DNA from: Bacteroidetes bacterium SB0662_bin_6
Lineage (GTDB): Bacteria; Bacteroidota; Rhodothermia; Rhodothermales; VXPQ01
Direction: 5' to 3'
Assembly (NCBI GenBank): GCA_009839485.1
Contig: VXPQ01000009.1
Location: 53,204 to 117,203 of the forward strand
DNA: 64,000 bases
Shown here in pieces: positions 35,794-44,639 of this stretch. Numbering within the stretch: the stretch's first letter is position 1; every line of letters begins with the position of its first letter. A program made the position numbers and the translations under genes. Below the pieces are notes generated by a model. That model made no database searches and was not told where the DNA came from. It saw only the letters and a list, made by a program, of their open reading frames with translations.

Positions 35794-38550
35794 ATGCGAT
35801 TTTATCGCTTTGCTCACAAGTCACCTTTATTACCCACAGGGCTTCTTGTGCTTTTCGTGCTGGCATTGGCCAGCTTTACGGCCGGCTTTATGGCCAGGGA
35901 TATTGAAAGCGATTCGGATCGCTCTGCAGCAAACGACGATCATGCCGCCATCCTGCGCAGTCTTGACACGGAGACCCTAAAGGCAGGGCGGGATATTTAT
36001 ATGCGGGCATGCGCTGCCTGTCATGGGGTGGACGGGGGAGCGCTCTTGCCTTTCGCTCGGTCGTTCAATGCAGATACGTTGCGGTACGGCAACGATCCCT
36101 ACGCGATGTGGCAAACCGTTACGTACGGGAAAGGACAGATGGCGGCTCAGAGTTGGCTGACGCCGGAAGAGAGATATTATGTGATCCAGTACATTCGCGA
36201 GGAACTCATCAAGCCGGAAAATCCCGGGCAGTATTTCGAGATCACAGAGGACTATCTCGCCGGGTTGCCCGCCGGGGAAGAAGCCGGTCAGGATGTGGTC
36301 GAGGCCGCCGCGGAAGGGCTTCAGGCTGCCGGAATGCGCTGGGCGATTGAGCATCCCGGAGATTATGGCAATGTCATGTATTCCCAATTGGACGGCAAAG
36401 CCAGCGCCGTGCTTACCATTGGGCTGGATGAAGACGTCTATCTGAGTTACAACGTGCTGCGTATGCGCCTTGCTGCTGCCTGGCAGGGTGGGCTGGACCT
36501 TTCCGAAACGAAGTTCGAACAGTACCGGGGCGAGGGCAGGCCGGTTATTTCCGGACGGGAACTGGAGGGGCTTGCCGTGTGGCGCTGGGAATATCCCGGT
36601 GAATACGCCGCGCTCGATATGGAAACCTCACCGCGTACTCCGCTCCCCGCCGAGGTAATGACATTCCATGGGCATTACCGGTATGGGAAGGAAGTGGTGT
36701 TGTCCTACTCGATCCTGGGACGCGACGTGCTGGAATGGCCCGCGGCAACGCGCGACGGAGCCGATCTTGTACTCCTGCATACGTTGCAGATTGGCCCCTC
36801 GGAGCGGGCGCATCGCCTGATTGTCGGGCATGAAGTAATGGCGGAGGTAACCGGAGATGTCAAAGGGATGGCATCGTCCGGGGAGGGCGGAGAGGTCTTT
36901 CTGCATATTCCTGCGAGCGATGTCGCGCGTACGGTGCAGATCCGCCGGCGTGCAGGTGTACAAGGCGGCGCCATCGAGGAAATATCCGCCGGGGATACCC
37001 CCGATCTTGCAGCCATGACCGGAGGCGGTCCTTCACAGTGGCCGGAAACGGTCGTAACCGGGGGCGAGCCGGACATGCCCCGCGCTCATTACGATCCGAT
37101 GTATTACGAGGACGAGGATCGGGACACCCCGGAGAAACTGGTCGATCTGCCGGAAGATTATCCCTATACGGTGGACAAGATCGGCTTGCCCTTCGTCAAT
37201 CCGTGGAACAGCTGGATACGCCCCACCGCACTCGCGTTTTATCCGGACGGACGCATGGTGCTGACTACCTATCTCGGCGACGTGTGGGCAGCCGACGGCC
37301 TGGACGATGCACTCGATGAAGTCATGTGGCGGCGGATCGCTACGGGTCTGCATGAGCCGATGGGGGTCGAGGTGGTCGACGGCGCCATCTATATCGCAGC
37401 CCGTGACCGGATTGTACGGCTACACGATCTGAACGGAGACATGGAGACCGACTACTACGAAACGTTCTATGCGGATAAGGACGTGTCGGACTTTTTCCAT
37501 TCGTTTGCCTTCGGGCTCCAGGCCGATGCGGAAGGTAACCTCTATTACGCCAAGTCCGGGCAGTATACGAATAATGCCACGCCGGGCGATCTGGTTCGTG
37601 TCGCTCCGGACGGCACAGGCGGCACGATCGCTACCGGATTCCGTACGCCGAACGGACTTACCGTGGCGCCGGACGGGCGCGTGTTCGTCACCGACAACCA
37701 GGGAAACTGGACGCCCGCCAACGAAATCAATCTCGTGGAGCCCGGCAAGTTTTACGGGTACGTAAACAACTTCGCCGAACGCGGGTGGTCACCCGATGGG
37801 CTGGATGTAGCCATTCCCGAAGGGGAGTGGTCTGCGGTTATCGATACCGCTGCCGTGCCGGATTCCTTTACCGAGCCGGTGATCTGGCTCCCCCAGGAAT
37901 TCGACAATTCTCCGGGCGGGGGTATATGGACGGATGCGAACTGGGGGCCGCTGGGGGATCGGATGCTCAACACCAGCTTCGGCAAGGGCTGGGCGTATTA
38001 TTTGATGTTCGACGAGGTGAATGGCGTGACGCAGGCCGCGGCAGCGGCGCTGCCTTTCCAGTTTGACGCCGGTACGCAGCGTGTGCGCGTGAACCCCGCG
38101 GACGGGCAGATTTACCTGACGGGTCTGACAGGCTGGGACGATGGGTTCGCCACGCGGTATGCGCACCTCGACCGTATCCGGTACAGGGGGGGCGAGGGAC
38201 AATACGTAACCGAAACCCATGTAAAATCCGACGGCATCGAGTTCACCTTCAATTTCCCGGTGGACGCTGCCGCTGCTTCGGATCCTGCCCGCTACGACGT
38301 AAGCCGGTGGAATTACAAGTGGCAGCGCCGGTACGGCTCCTACGACTGGTCCGTGGAGCATCCCGAAGAGCATGGACGCGATGCAGTGCCTGTGGAGGCG
38401 GTGCAGGTGGATGGCCGCCGCGTACGCCTTGTTCTGCCGGACATGCAGCCGGTGGATCAGATGCTGGTGCGTATGCAGGTTCCGGCTGTTGAGGGCGGTA
38501 TCCTGAAAGAAGCCGTTTATCTCACCGTACACAAGGTGCCCGGGAGCTGA
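35794..38550 (+). CDS. Cytochrome c / DUF6797 / beta-propeller dehydrogenase fusion
   Basis: 918 residues from the ATG at 35794. One N-terminal membrane anchor spans about 11-34. A class I cytochrome c follows with haem motif CAACH at 73-77 and a likely axial Met in KGQMAAQSWL. A middle DUF6797-like region (about 175-430) contains LEGLAVWRWEYPGEYAALDM. The second half is a six-bladed propeller like that of the preceding gene (RPTALAFYPDGRMVLTTYLG; FRTPNGLTVAPDGRVFVTDN). It follows the cupredoxin gene by 64 bp. The two together look like a periplasmic oxidation module feeding electrons to the respiratory chain. Confidence 0.87.
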   Translation: MRFYRFAHKSPLLPTGLLVLFVLALASFTAGFMARDIESDSDRSAANDDHAAILRSLDTETLKAGRDIYMRACAACHGVDGGALLPFARSFNADTLRYGNDPYAMWQTVTYGKGQMAAQSWLTPEERYYVIQYIREELIKPENPGQYFEITEDYLAGLPAGEEAGQDVVEAAAEGLQAAGMRWAIEHPGDYGNVMYSQLDGKASAVLTIGLDEDVYLSYNVLRMRLAAAWQGGLDLSETKFEQYRGEGRPVISGRELEGLAVWRWEYPGEYAALDMETSPRTPLPAEVMTFHGHYRYGKEVVLSYSILGRDVLEWPAATRDGADLVLLHTLQIGPSERAHRLIVGHEVMAEVTGDVKGMASSGEGGEVFLHIPASDVARTVQIRRRAGVQGGAIEEISAGDTPDLAAMTGGGPSQWPETVVTGGEPDMPRAHYDPMYYEDEDRDTPEKLVDLPEDYPYTVDKIGLPFVNPWNSWIRPTALAFYPDGRMVLTTYLGDVWAADGLDDALDEVMWRRIATGLHEPMGVEVVDGAIYIAARDRIVRLHDLNGDMETDYYETFYADKDVSDFFHSFAFGLQADAEGNLYYAKSGQYTNNATPGDLVRVAPDGTGGTIATGFRTPNGLTVAPDGRVFVTDNQGNWTPANEINLVEPGKFYGYVNNFAERGWSPDGLDVAIPEGEWSAVIDTAAVPDSFTEPVIWLPQEFDNSPGGGIWTDANWGPLGDRMLNTSFGKGWAYYLMFDEVNGVTQAAAAALPFQFDAGTQRVRVNPADGQIYLTGLTGWDDGFATRYAHLDRIRYRGGEGQYVTETHVKSDGIEFTFNFPVDAAAASDPARYDVSRWNYKWQRRYGSYDWSVEHPEEHGRDAVPVEAVQVDGRRVRLVLPDMQPVDQMLVRMQVPAVEGGILKEAVYLTVHKVPGS

Positions 38551-38589
38551 GCAGGAGGCTCGACATAGCGGGTTGTCGTTTTAAGCGCC

Positions 38590-39147
38590 ATGTCCCTTTT
38601 TTCCTCTGACCGAGAACGGCGCCTTTGGGCCTGGACGCTCGTCGTTCTGGGGGCGGTCTACCTGGCTTTCGGTTTGGCGCAGAAGCTGGAGGGGCTGCTG
38701 CCGAGCAGCGATTGGAACGCAATCTTTTTTCTTCTCGCCTGTCTTCTGGTTCTGGGGGCCGTCGTTGCGCAAGGGTTGAGGATGCGTCCAAGCGGGATCG
38801 AAATCAGCGTCGCACTGGGTGTTGCGGCTGTCTATCTGCTGGTGTTCGTTCGCATGACGGCCGTAACGGAGCGCTCCCATCTCATCGAGTACAGCGTGGT
38901 GGCTGTACTCATCTATGAGGCGCTTCTGGAACGCGCGAGCCAGGGGCGCCGCGTTCCCGTACCCGCCCTGCTGGCTCTGCTGATCGCATCGCTGATCGGC
39001 GTGCTCGACGAGTGCATCCAGGTGTTTGTGCCCAACCGCGTATTTGACCCCGTGGACATTTTGTTCAACGTGGTGGCCATCGTGATGGCGATCATTGCGA
39101 GTCTGGCGCTGGGCTGGGCGCGCAAGCGGGCAAGGCGATCCGGATAG
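38590..39147 (+). CDS. VanZ-like family membrane protein
   Basis: 185 residues with five predicted membrane segments. The VanZ signature is present: ERSHLIEYSVVAVLIYEALL and VLDECIQVFVPNRVFDPVDI, followed by LFN. VanZ confers low-level teicoplanin resistance in enterococci; in most other bacteria its role is unknown. Hairpin repeat L1 begins 3 bp after the stop codon. Confidence 0.88.
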   Translation: MSLFSSDRERRLWAWTLVVLGAVYLAFGLAQKLEGLLPSSDWNAIFFLLACLLVLGAVVAQGLRMRPSGIEISVALGVAAVYLLVFVRMTAVTERSHLIEYSVVAVLIYEALLERASQGRRVPVPALLALLIASLIGVLDECIQVFVPNRVFDPVDILFNVVAIVMAIIASLALGWARKRARRSG

Positions 39148-39150
39148 GCG

Positions 39151-39331
39151 CCTCTGATTAAATCCGCATGGGCGAGGACCTTGGGACGCGCCTTCTCTCA
39201 AAACATAAACGTGCGGTTGGCCGCGAGTTTGCAGGATATCCCGGGCCCTATGTTTTGTTCGAATGCGCGTCCCAAGGTCCCTGTTCTCGGTTGCGATTTT
39301 GCGGTTCGGCGTTGGATGATCTTGTTGTGCG
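39151..39331 (+). repeat. Hairpin repeat, long form copy L1
   Basis: Order: CCTCTGATTAAATCCGCATG, a 16-base arm GGACCTTGGGACGCGC at 39176-39191, a ~73-base interior, the perfectly complementary arm at 39265-39280, then CTGTTCTCGGTTGCGATTTT and GCGGTTCGGCG. Inside, AAAACATA and TATGTTTT pair again. The same unit occurs at 43192-43337, in half form at 59222-59292 and in collapsed form at 44484-44602 and 47977-48095. No ORF inside; it looks like a MITE or REP-type element. Confidence 0.85.
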
Positions 39332-39360
39332 CTCCAGGACCAACCATTGCTTAAGCAGCC

Positions 39361-39395
39361 TCTGAACTTTGCGGAATTAATCAGAGCATCCTATA
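39361..39395 (+). repeat. R-family dispersed repeat, short copy
   Basis: CTCTGAACTTTGCGGAATTA followed by ATCAGAGCATCC matches the core of the repeats at 31456-31505 and 60184-60250 without the 16-base insertion. It lies between hairpin repeat L1 and the ThuA-like gene. Confidence 0.65.
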
Positions 39396-39499
39396 GTCGT
39401 ATTGCGTTCGTTCGCTTCCTTACGTAGTATCCTATGGTGTGGATAAGCCACTCTGCAGACAAATCGCATAACTGTATCATTCAATCGTATCGTTTTGTC

Positions 39500-40555
39500 A
39501 TGATTCCACGATTCTCTTTGCTTTTTGCCCTGGGCGTATCACTTACCATGACCGCTCCGGCATTCGTGGCCGCGCAATCGCAGGACGATACGCCCTGGGT
39601 CGTGTACGAAGGCGCCGAGGGGCCCGGGCAGGGCAAGCACATCGTGCTCGTAACCGGAGACGAGGAATATCGCTCCGAAGAGGCGCTCACCCAGTTGGCT
39701 CGCATCCTCGCGTTCCGGCACGGTTTCAAAACGACGACGCTTTACGCCGTAGACCCGGAGAGCGGGGAGATCGACCCGGAAGAACTGCATAACATTCCCG
39801 GGTTGCACCTGCTCGAGGAAGCGGATCTGATGATTCTTTTCACGCGCTTTCGCGATCTCCCGGAAGAGCAGATGCGGCATATCGAGGCGTTCACCAATTC
39901 GGGCAAGCCGATCATCGGACTTCGGACGGCTACGCACGCGTTTTATTTCAGGGATGCAAACCATCCGTTCATGCGATACGATTGGCGGAGCGAGGTCCCC
40001 GGATGGGAAGGGGGATGGGGCAGGCAGGTGCTCGGGGAAACCTGGATCAGCCACCATGGACGCCACGCCGTGGAGGGGACGCGCGGTGTAATCAACTATC
40101 TCTACGAAGACGATCCGATTCTGAACGGGATCGGCGACAACGTATACGGGGATACGGATGTGTACGGGCTCACGGTATTGCCGGAAGGTACGGAGGTGCT
40201 GCTCTACGGATTGACCCTGAAGGGACTGGACCCCTATGCTCCGCCCGAATATGAAACGTCCATCGTGCCCATCGCCTGGCGCCGTCACTGGACGGGGGAG
40301 ACAGGCAACACCTCACGCGTTTTCACCACGACGCTGGGGGCCTCCGTGGATCTGGAAAGCGAGGGGGTCCGGCGTTTGTTGGTCAATGCGACATTCTGGG
40401 GGCTGGGTATGGAAGACATGACGCCGGAAGAAGCCGATGTAGGCTATGTTGGCCGGTACCGCCCCACGTTTTATGGTTTCGGAACCCACGTGACCGGTAT
40501 TTATCCGGCGGACCTGGATATGACCGCCGAAGAAGCCGCCGAATGGGTCCGGTAG
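39500..40555 (+). CDS. Secreted ThuA-like (trehalose-utilisation family) protein
   Basis: 351 residues from the ATG at 39500. A signal peptide ends near residue 26 (FVAAQ). ThuA domain: KHIVLVTGDEEYRSEEALTQ, LMILFTRFRDLPEEQ and GKPIIGLRTATHAFYF (the class I glutamine amidotransferase-like fold). ThuA-type proteins often sit beside PVC-type dehydrogenases, and in rhizobia ThuAB oxidise disaccharides. That fits the neighbouring oxidative genes. Substrate not identifiable. Confidence 0.88.
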   Translation: MIPRFSLLFALGVSLTMTAPAFVAAQSQDDTPWVVYEGAEGPGQGKHIVLVTGDEEYRSEEALTQLARILAFRHGFKTTTLYAVDPESGEIDPEELHNIPGLHLLEEADLMILFTRFRDLPEEQMRHIEAFTNSGKPIIGLRTATHAFYFRDANHPFMRYDWRSEVPGWEGGWGRQVLGETWISHHGRHAVEGTRGVINYLYEDDPILNGIGDNVYGDTDVYGLTVLPEGTEVLLYGLTLKGLDPYAPPEYETSIVPIAWRRHWTGETGNTSRVFTTTLGASVDLESEGVRRLLVNATFWGLGMEDMTPEEADVGYVGRYRPTFYGFGTHVTGIYPADLDMTAEEAAEWVR

Positions 40556-40565
40556 CTCGGTATCC

Positions 40566-43202
40566 ATGATGCAATCAATGGTACAGCGCATGAACATTTC
40601 GTCGTCGTTGCGAAAAAGTATGAAAGCGTGCGCAGGTATCATTGCCTGCGCTGCGCTATGGAGTCTGATTGGGCCCGTGCCGGCGTCGGCGCAATCCGAA
40701 GGCGCTTTTTTTCCTGTCACGCATTATTTCGGAGGCTATCCGGGAGCTCGCGCAGGCGGCGGGTACATGGAAAACTTCTATCTTCCGCCTGCTCCCTCTT
40801 CCACGCCCTGGTATCCGAGCTGGCATCCCGACGGGAAGCACATCGCCGTAGCCATGCAGGGAGCGGTATGGAGCGTGGAAATTTCCACCGGGATAGCGAC
40901 CCAGTTGGTGGCGGGCCCCAAGTATTACTCGTCCCCGAACTATTCCCCGGACGGGCGCTGGCTGGTCTACACCGCCGACGATCATGGCGGGGAGATAGGA
41001 CTCGAGATACTGGATACGGAGACAGGGGAAACGCAGCCGCTCGGCGAGCGGAGCCTGCATGTTTTCGCGGATCCGCGCTTCAGCCCGGACGGAACCCGCA
41101 TCGCCTACGTTTCGACGGAGCCGGCAGGATATTTCAATGTGTATATCCGACCGATTTCGGAAGGGCAGTGGGCCGGGGAGCCTGTTGCCGTCACGCGGGA
41201 TAACGATTTCGGGCGCGATCGGCTTTATTTCGGGCCGCAGGACATCCATACCAGCCCGGCATGGCTTCCTTCCGGCGAGGAGTTGCTGCTGGTGTCGAAC
41301 CGCGATGTGGCGCTGGGCAGCGGGAACGTGTTCCGCGTACCGGCTCGCGAAGACGGGTTTACGGACCGTGTTGTCGTGCTTCAGGAGCAAACATTGTATC
41401 GTACGCAACCCGATGTGTCGATGGACGGGAAACGGTTCGTGTTTTCGTCCACGCGGGGCGCTGCGGATCAGTTCAACAACCTCTATGTGCAGCCGACCGT
41501 GGGCGGCGAGCCCTACAAACTCACGTTTTTCATCCATGACGCGTTTCATCCCCGCTGGTCGCCGGACGGGGAGTGGATCGCCTACATCGACAACCGGGAC
41601 GGGCTGCCCCAGTTGAAGTTGCTCGAAACCTACGGCGGGAAGATCGTCGATGTGGAGATCGTGGAGCGTCGCTGGAAGCACCCTGTGGGTAAGCTGTCCG
41701 TTACGACCACGGGCCCGGACGGATTCCCCACTGGGAGTCGGATTCACCTCATTGCTTCCGACGGTAAATTTTATGCGCCCACCGACGCCTATGCGCGCAT
41801 TGCGCCTCGCGCAGTGCAGTGGGCGTTTCATCATACCGGATCGTTCGATCTGGAACTCCCCGAGGGGCAGGTGATCGTCCGGGCGGTCAAGGGTTTCGAA
41901 CATGCGCCGGTAACGGATACGCTGCGGATCGTGGCGGGAGAGACGCTCCGGCATGACATGGTGCTCGATCCCATCATCGATATGGCGGAGAAAGGCTGGT
42001 ACAGTGCCTCTACGCATGTGCATATGAACTATGGGGGCAACCTGCACAACACCCTTGAAAACCTGATGATGATGTCTGAGGCGGAGGATCAGGATCTGGT
42101 GCTTGAACAGGTAGCGAACAAGGATAATCGGATTCTCGACCAGCAATTTTTCGTGCCGGGCGGGGGGGCGCATCCCGTGTCGACGCCCGACATGATCGTG
42201 GTGGTCGGACAGGAATACCGGCCGCCTTTCTATGGCCATGTGTTCATGTTCGGGATGCGGGACCATCTCATTTCCCCGTACGTGACCGGCTACGAAGGCA
42301 CGGCCATCGAGAGCCTGTATCCCTCGAATACGGACATGTTCATAAAGGCCAAGGAGCAGGGCGCCTGGACCGGGTATGTGCATCCGTTTTTCCGCGGCGA
42401 TCCGCTGGAAGAGGATCTCGGTCGGGCGAGGGGCTTTATGGTGGACGCCGCGCTGGGGACGACAGACGCCCTGGAGTGGTCTACGGCTCTCGACGGCTAT
42501 CCTCCGCTGTACGCCGTGTGGAACAACGGGATACCCACCGCGCTCGTTGGCGGGGAGGATTCCATCAGCAACCTGCAGCAAACCCCTCTGGTCGGATCGG
42601 TCCGGACGTATGTCAAGCCGACGGATGGCGCGCTGGGTATGCGGAGTTGGTTCGAGGGGATGGCTGCCGGGCGCGCCTTCGCATCGAGCGGACCCCTCGC
42701 CGACTTTACGGTGGACGGGCGGATACCGGGCGAAACCGTCGATATTGCCGGGGGAACGGGCGTAACGGTGCGTTTCGAGGTCACCTCGATCACGCCGCTG
42801 GAAAAAGCCGAGCTCGTGTTCAACGGGGAGGTCGTGCAGGAACTCCTTTTTGAAGGCGACCGCAAGTCCATGACCTTCGAGGACACGTTCTATCCCGAGG
42901 GGTCCGGGTGGTACCATCTGCGGGTAAACGGCGTGCCCGAAGAACGATTCCCGCTCGATATTCCGTATGCCTTTGTCTTGACGAATCCGGTCTGGGTTAT
43001 TGCGGACGGCGTCCCGGTGCGCTCGGTAGAGGCCGCCGATTACGGTATTGCCTGGATCGATAAACTGCATGCCATGGCCGAAGAGTGGCCGGGCTGGCGC
43101 TCCCAACGGGAAAAAGATCACGTCTATGCACAGTTCGAAGAGGCGCGCGATGTGTACCGGCGTTTGCGGGCCGAGGCGGAAGCCATGGGAACCTCTGATT
43201 GA
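40566..43202 (+). CDS. Secreted TolB-like propeller fused to CehA/McbA-type PHP metallohydrolase
   Basis: 878 residues. A signal peptide covers about 20-43 (ends ASAQ). Residues 75-370 contain PD40/TolB repeats (YSPDGRWLVYTADD; FSPDGTRIAYVSTEP; WSPDGEWIAYIDNRD). A short carbohydrate-binding-like linker follows, then a PHP/CehA domain from about 475: GWYSASTHVHMNYGG (metal His-x-His), VVGQEYRPPFYGHVFMFG and GYVHPFFRGDP. CehA/McbA relatives hydrolyse esters and carbamates. The last three codons and the stop (TGA at 43200-43202) come from hairpin repeat L2, so the original C-terminus may have been altered. Confidence 0.85.
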   Translation: MMQSMVQRMNISSSLRKSMKACAGIIACAALWSLIGPVPASAQSEGAFFPVTHYFGGYPGARAGGGYMENFYLPPAPSSTPWYPSWHPDGKHIAVAMQGAVWSVEISTGIATQLVAGPKYYSSPNYSPDGRWLVYTADDHGGEIGLEILDTETGETQPLGERSLHVFADPRFSPDGTRIAYVSTEPAGYFNVYIRPISEGQWAGEPVAVTRDNDFGRDRLYFGPQDIHTSPAWLPSGEELLLVSNRDVALGSGNVFRVPAREDGFTDRVVVLQEQTLYRTQPDVSMDGKRFVFSSTRGAADQFNNLYVQPTVGGEPYKLTFFIHDAFHPRWSPDGEWIAYIDNRDGLPQLKLLETYGGKIVDVEIVERRWKHPVGKLSVTTTGPDGFPTGSRIHLIASDGKFYAPTDAYARIAPRAVQWAFHHTGSFDLELPEGQVIVRAVKGFEHAPVTDTLRIVAGETLRHDMVLDPIIDMAEKGWYSASTHVHMNYGGNLHNTLENLMMMSEAEDQDLVLEQVANKDNRILDQQFFVPGGGAHPVSTPDMIVVVGQEYRPPFYGHVFMFGMRDHLISPYVTGYEGTAIESLYPSNTDMFIKAKEQGAWTGYVHPFFRGDPLEEDLGRARGFMVDAALGTTDALEWSTALDGYPPLYAVWNNGIPTALVGGEDSISNLQQTPLVGSVRTYVKPTDGALGMRSWFEGMAAGRAFASSGPLADFTVDGRIPGETVDIAGGTGVTVRFEVTSITPLEKAELVFNGEVVQELLFEGDRKSMTFEDTFYPEGSGWYHLRVNGVPEERFPLDIPYAFVLTNPVWVIADGVPVRSVEAADYGIAWIDKLHAMAEEWPGWRSQREKDHVYAQFEEARDVYRRLRAEAEAMGTSD

Positions 43203-43337
43203 GGACCTTGGGACGCGCCTTCTCTCAAAACATAAACGTGCGGTTGACCGCGAGCTTGCAGGATATCCCGGGCCCTATGTTTTGTTCGAATGCGCGTCCC
43301 AAGGTCCCTGTTCTCGGTTGCGATTTTGCGGTTCGGC
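43192..43337 (+). repeat. Hairpin repeat, long form copy L2
   Basis: Same unit as L1 but lacking the ~14 bases AAATCCGCATGGGC after CCTCTGATT. Arms GGACCTTGGGACGCGC at 43203-43218 and its exact complement at 43292-43307. It overlaps the 3' end of the TolB-CehA gene and supplies its stop codon. Few differences from L1 are visible (GGTTGACC versus GGTTGGCC; GAGCTTGC versus GAGTTTGC). Confidence 0.85.
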
Positions 43338-43340
43338 ATT

Positions 43341-43480
43341 CTCCGCAAAAAATGCGGTGATTATTTCTTTGCAACGCCTTGCGGCCCGGCCTGGTTATTG
43401 CCCTCATTCGTGATTTGCCTTATCCTCCGCAAAAAATGCGTCGATTATTTCTTCATAACGCCATGTGGCCGGGGCTGGTG
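43341..43480 (+). repeat. Short tandem duplication of the isomerase 5' end
   Basis: CTCCGCAAAAAATGCG at 43341-43356 recurs at 43425-43440, 84 bp further on, and similarity continues into ATTATTTCTT and an AACGCC..TG.GGCC.GG.CTGG block. The downstream copy is the probable real gene start (ATG CGT CGA); the upstream copy reads ATG CGG TGA and is dead. Confidence 0.7.
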
Positions 43481-44464
43481 GGCAAGGGGCCGGATGCTGA
43501 CGAACCTGCGATCAGTCTGGACCGGATGCTCCAGTTCACGGCGGACGCCCGTATCGAGGGAGAAGAGCCCGTTCGTTTCGATGGGGTGGACCTTTTCCTG
43601 TACCCCCCGCATATCGACATCGAGGCTCCGGGCGACGAAATCCGGCGCCTTGCGGACCGCATCGCATCGCTGGGGCTCGGTGTGGGTTCCGTCGTAGCGC
43701 CTGTGTATCCCGACATGCTGGGCGGCAGTGCGATGGGGGACCGCGACGATCGCCGGCGCTTCGTGGAGGCCGTGCGGAGTGCATGCCGGTATGCTTCCGT
43801 GTTGAACGCGCACGGCGTTCGGTCCTGCGGGGTCATCCGGATCGATTCGGCGGCGGGGCCTGTCGAGTGGGCGGAGCACCCCGTGGAGAACACGACAAAG
43901 ATTGCGGACACGTTTCGCGAGGCGGCGGTCATCGCGGAAGACCACGGGGAACGCATTGCGGCGGAAGGGGAGATTTGCTGGGCGGCCATGCATTCCTGGA
44001 CCGAGATGCTGCGCCTTCTGGAAGAGGTAGGGCGTCCTGATTCGCTCGGATTTCAGGCCGATCTGGCCCACACCTATTTGTATTTGCTCGGATACAATGC
44101 GCCCGAGGCGGCTTTGCTGCAGGATGGGTACACGGAGGAAGAATTCCAGGAGGCCTACCGGATCATGACCGGCGCCCTGGCGCCCTGGCTGTTCGATTTT
44201 CACGTGGCGCAGACCGACGGGACCGTGTTCGGAAGCGGTTCGCACGACAAGACAGGACGACATTGCCCGGTCGATTCCCCCGACGGCAAACTGGACATGG
44301 TATGGTGCAGCCGGCAGTGGCTGCTCGATGACCAGGGCGAACTGCGGGACGGCATCCGGCACATCTGCTGGGACGGGTGCATGTTTCCCAATGCCGTACT
44401 GGAGGATCAGGAGACGTGGAATCGGGTGCTCGGGGCGATGGAGGCGGTGAGGAGGGGCCTCTGA
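43436..44464 (+). CDS. Sugar isomerase-like TIM-barrel protein
   Basis: 342 residues from the ATG at 43436 ([20 protein letters not shown]). Xylose-isomerase-like/AP-endonuclease-2 barrel: [20 protein letters not shown], an acidic metal-binding residue in [49 protein letters not shown] and a Lys/Asp-rich C-terminal [17 protein letters not shown]. Close relatives are common beside ThuA and Gfo/Idh oxidoreductases. An in-frame TTG at 43379 would lengthen it, but that stretch is a duplication of the 5' end. A 3' fragment of a second such gene lies at 46253-46361. Confidence 0.85.
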   Translation: MRRLFLHNAMWPGLVGKGPDADEPAISLDRMLQFTADARIEGEEPVRFDGVDLFLYPPHIDIEAPGDEIRRLADRIASLGLGVGSVVAPVYPDMLGGSAMGDRDDRRRFVEAVRSACRYASVLNAHGVRSCGVIRIDSAAGPVEWAEHPVENTTKIADTFREAAVIAEDHGERIAAEGEICWAAMHSWTEMLRLLEEVGRPDSLGFQADLAHTYLYLLGYNAPEAALLQDGYTEEEFQEAYRIMTGALAPWLFDFHVAQTDGTVFGSGSHDKTGRHCPVDSPDGKLDMVWCSRQWLLDDQGELRDGIRHICWDGCMFPNAVLEDQETWNRVLGAMEAVRRGL

Positions 44465-44483
44465 CCTCTGAATCACGCAACAA

Positions 44484-44602
44484 GACCATCCAGCGCGCCG
44501 AACCGCAAAATCGCAACCGGGAACAGGGACCTTGGGACGCGCCCATGCGGATATAATCAGAGGTTCCTTAAGCGTACTGTCGCGTCGGGTTGCTTATGCT
44601 CC
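44484..44602 (-). repeat. Collapsed hairpin repeat copy S1
   Basis: On the minus strand it contains CCTCTGATTATATCCGCATG, then GGCGCGTCCCAAGGTCC, then CTGTTCCCGGTTGCGATTTT and GCGGTTCGGCGCGCTGGATG. It equals L1 with the left arm and loop removed. A 119-bp copy differing at three positions is at 47977-48095 (same orientation); the flank GCGTACTGTCGCGTCG is shared as well. Confidence 0.8.
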
Positions 44603-44639
44603 GAATATCTTCTGCATGTCCAGCGCAAAGCCCGGCAGT

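Noticed and set aside
39168..39365. Short open frames reading through the hairpin repeats (DLGTRLLSKHKRAV)
   Set aside because: Same peptide at each repeat copy is explained by the DNA repeat; no start signal or gene context, and long hairpin arms would block translation.
40656..43121. 821-residue open frame on the minus strand opposite the TolB-CehA gene
   Set aside because: Antisense shadow of a GC-rich gene: the plus-strand protein has clear domains and a signal peptide, the minus product is His/Arg-rich without any motif.
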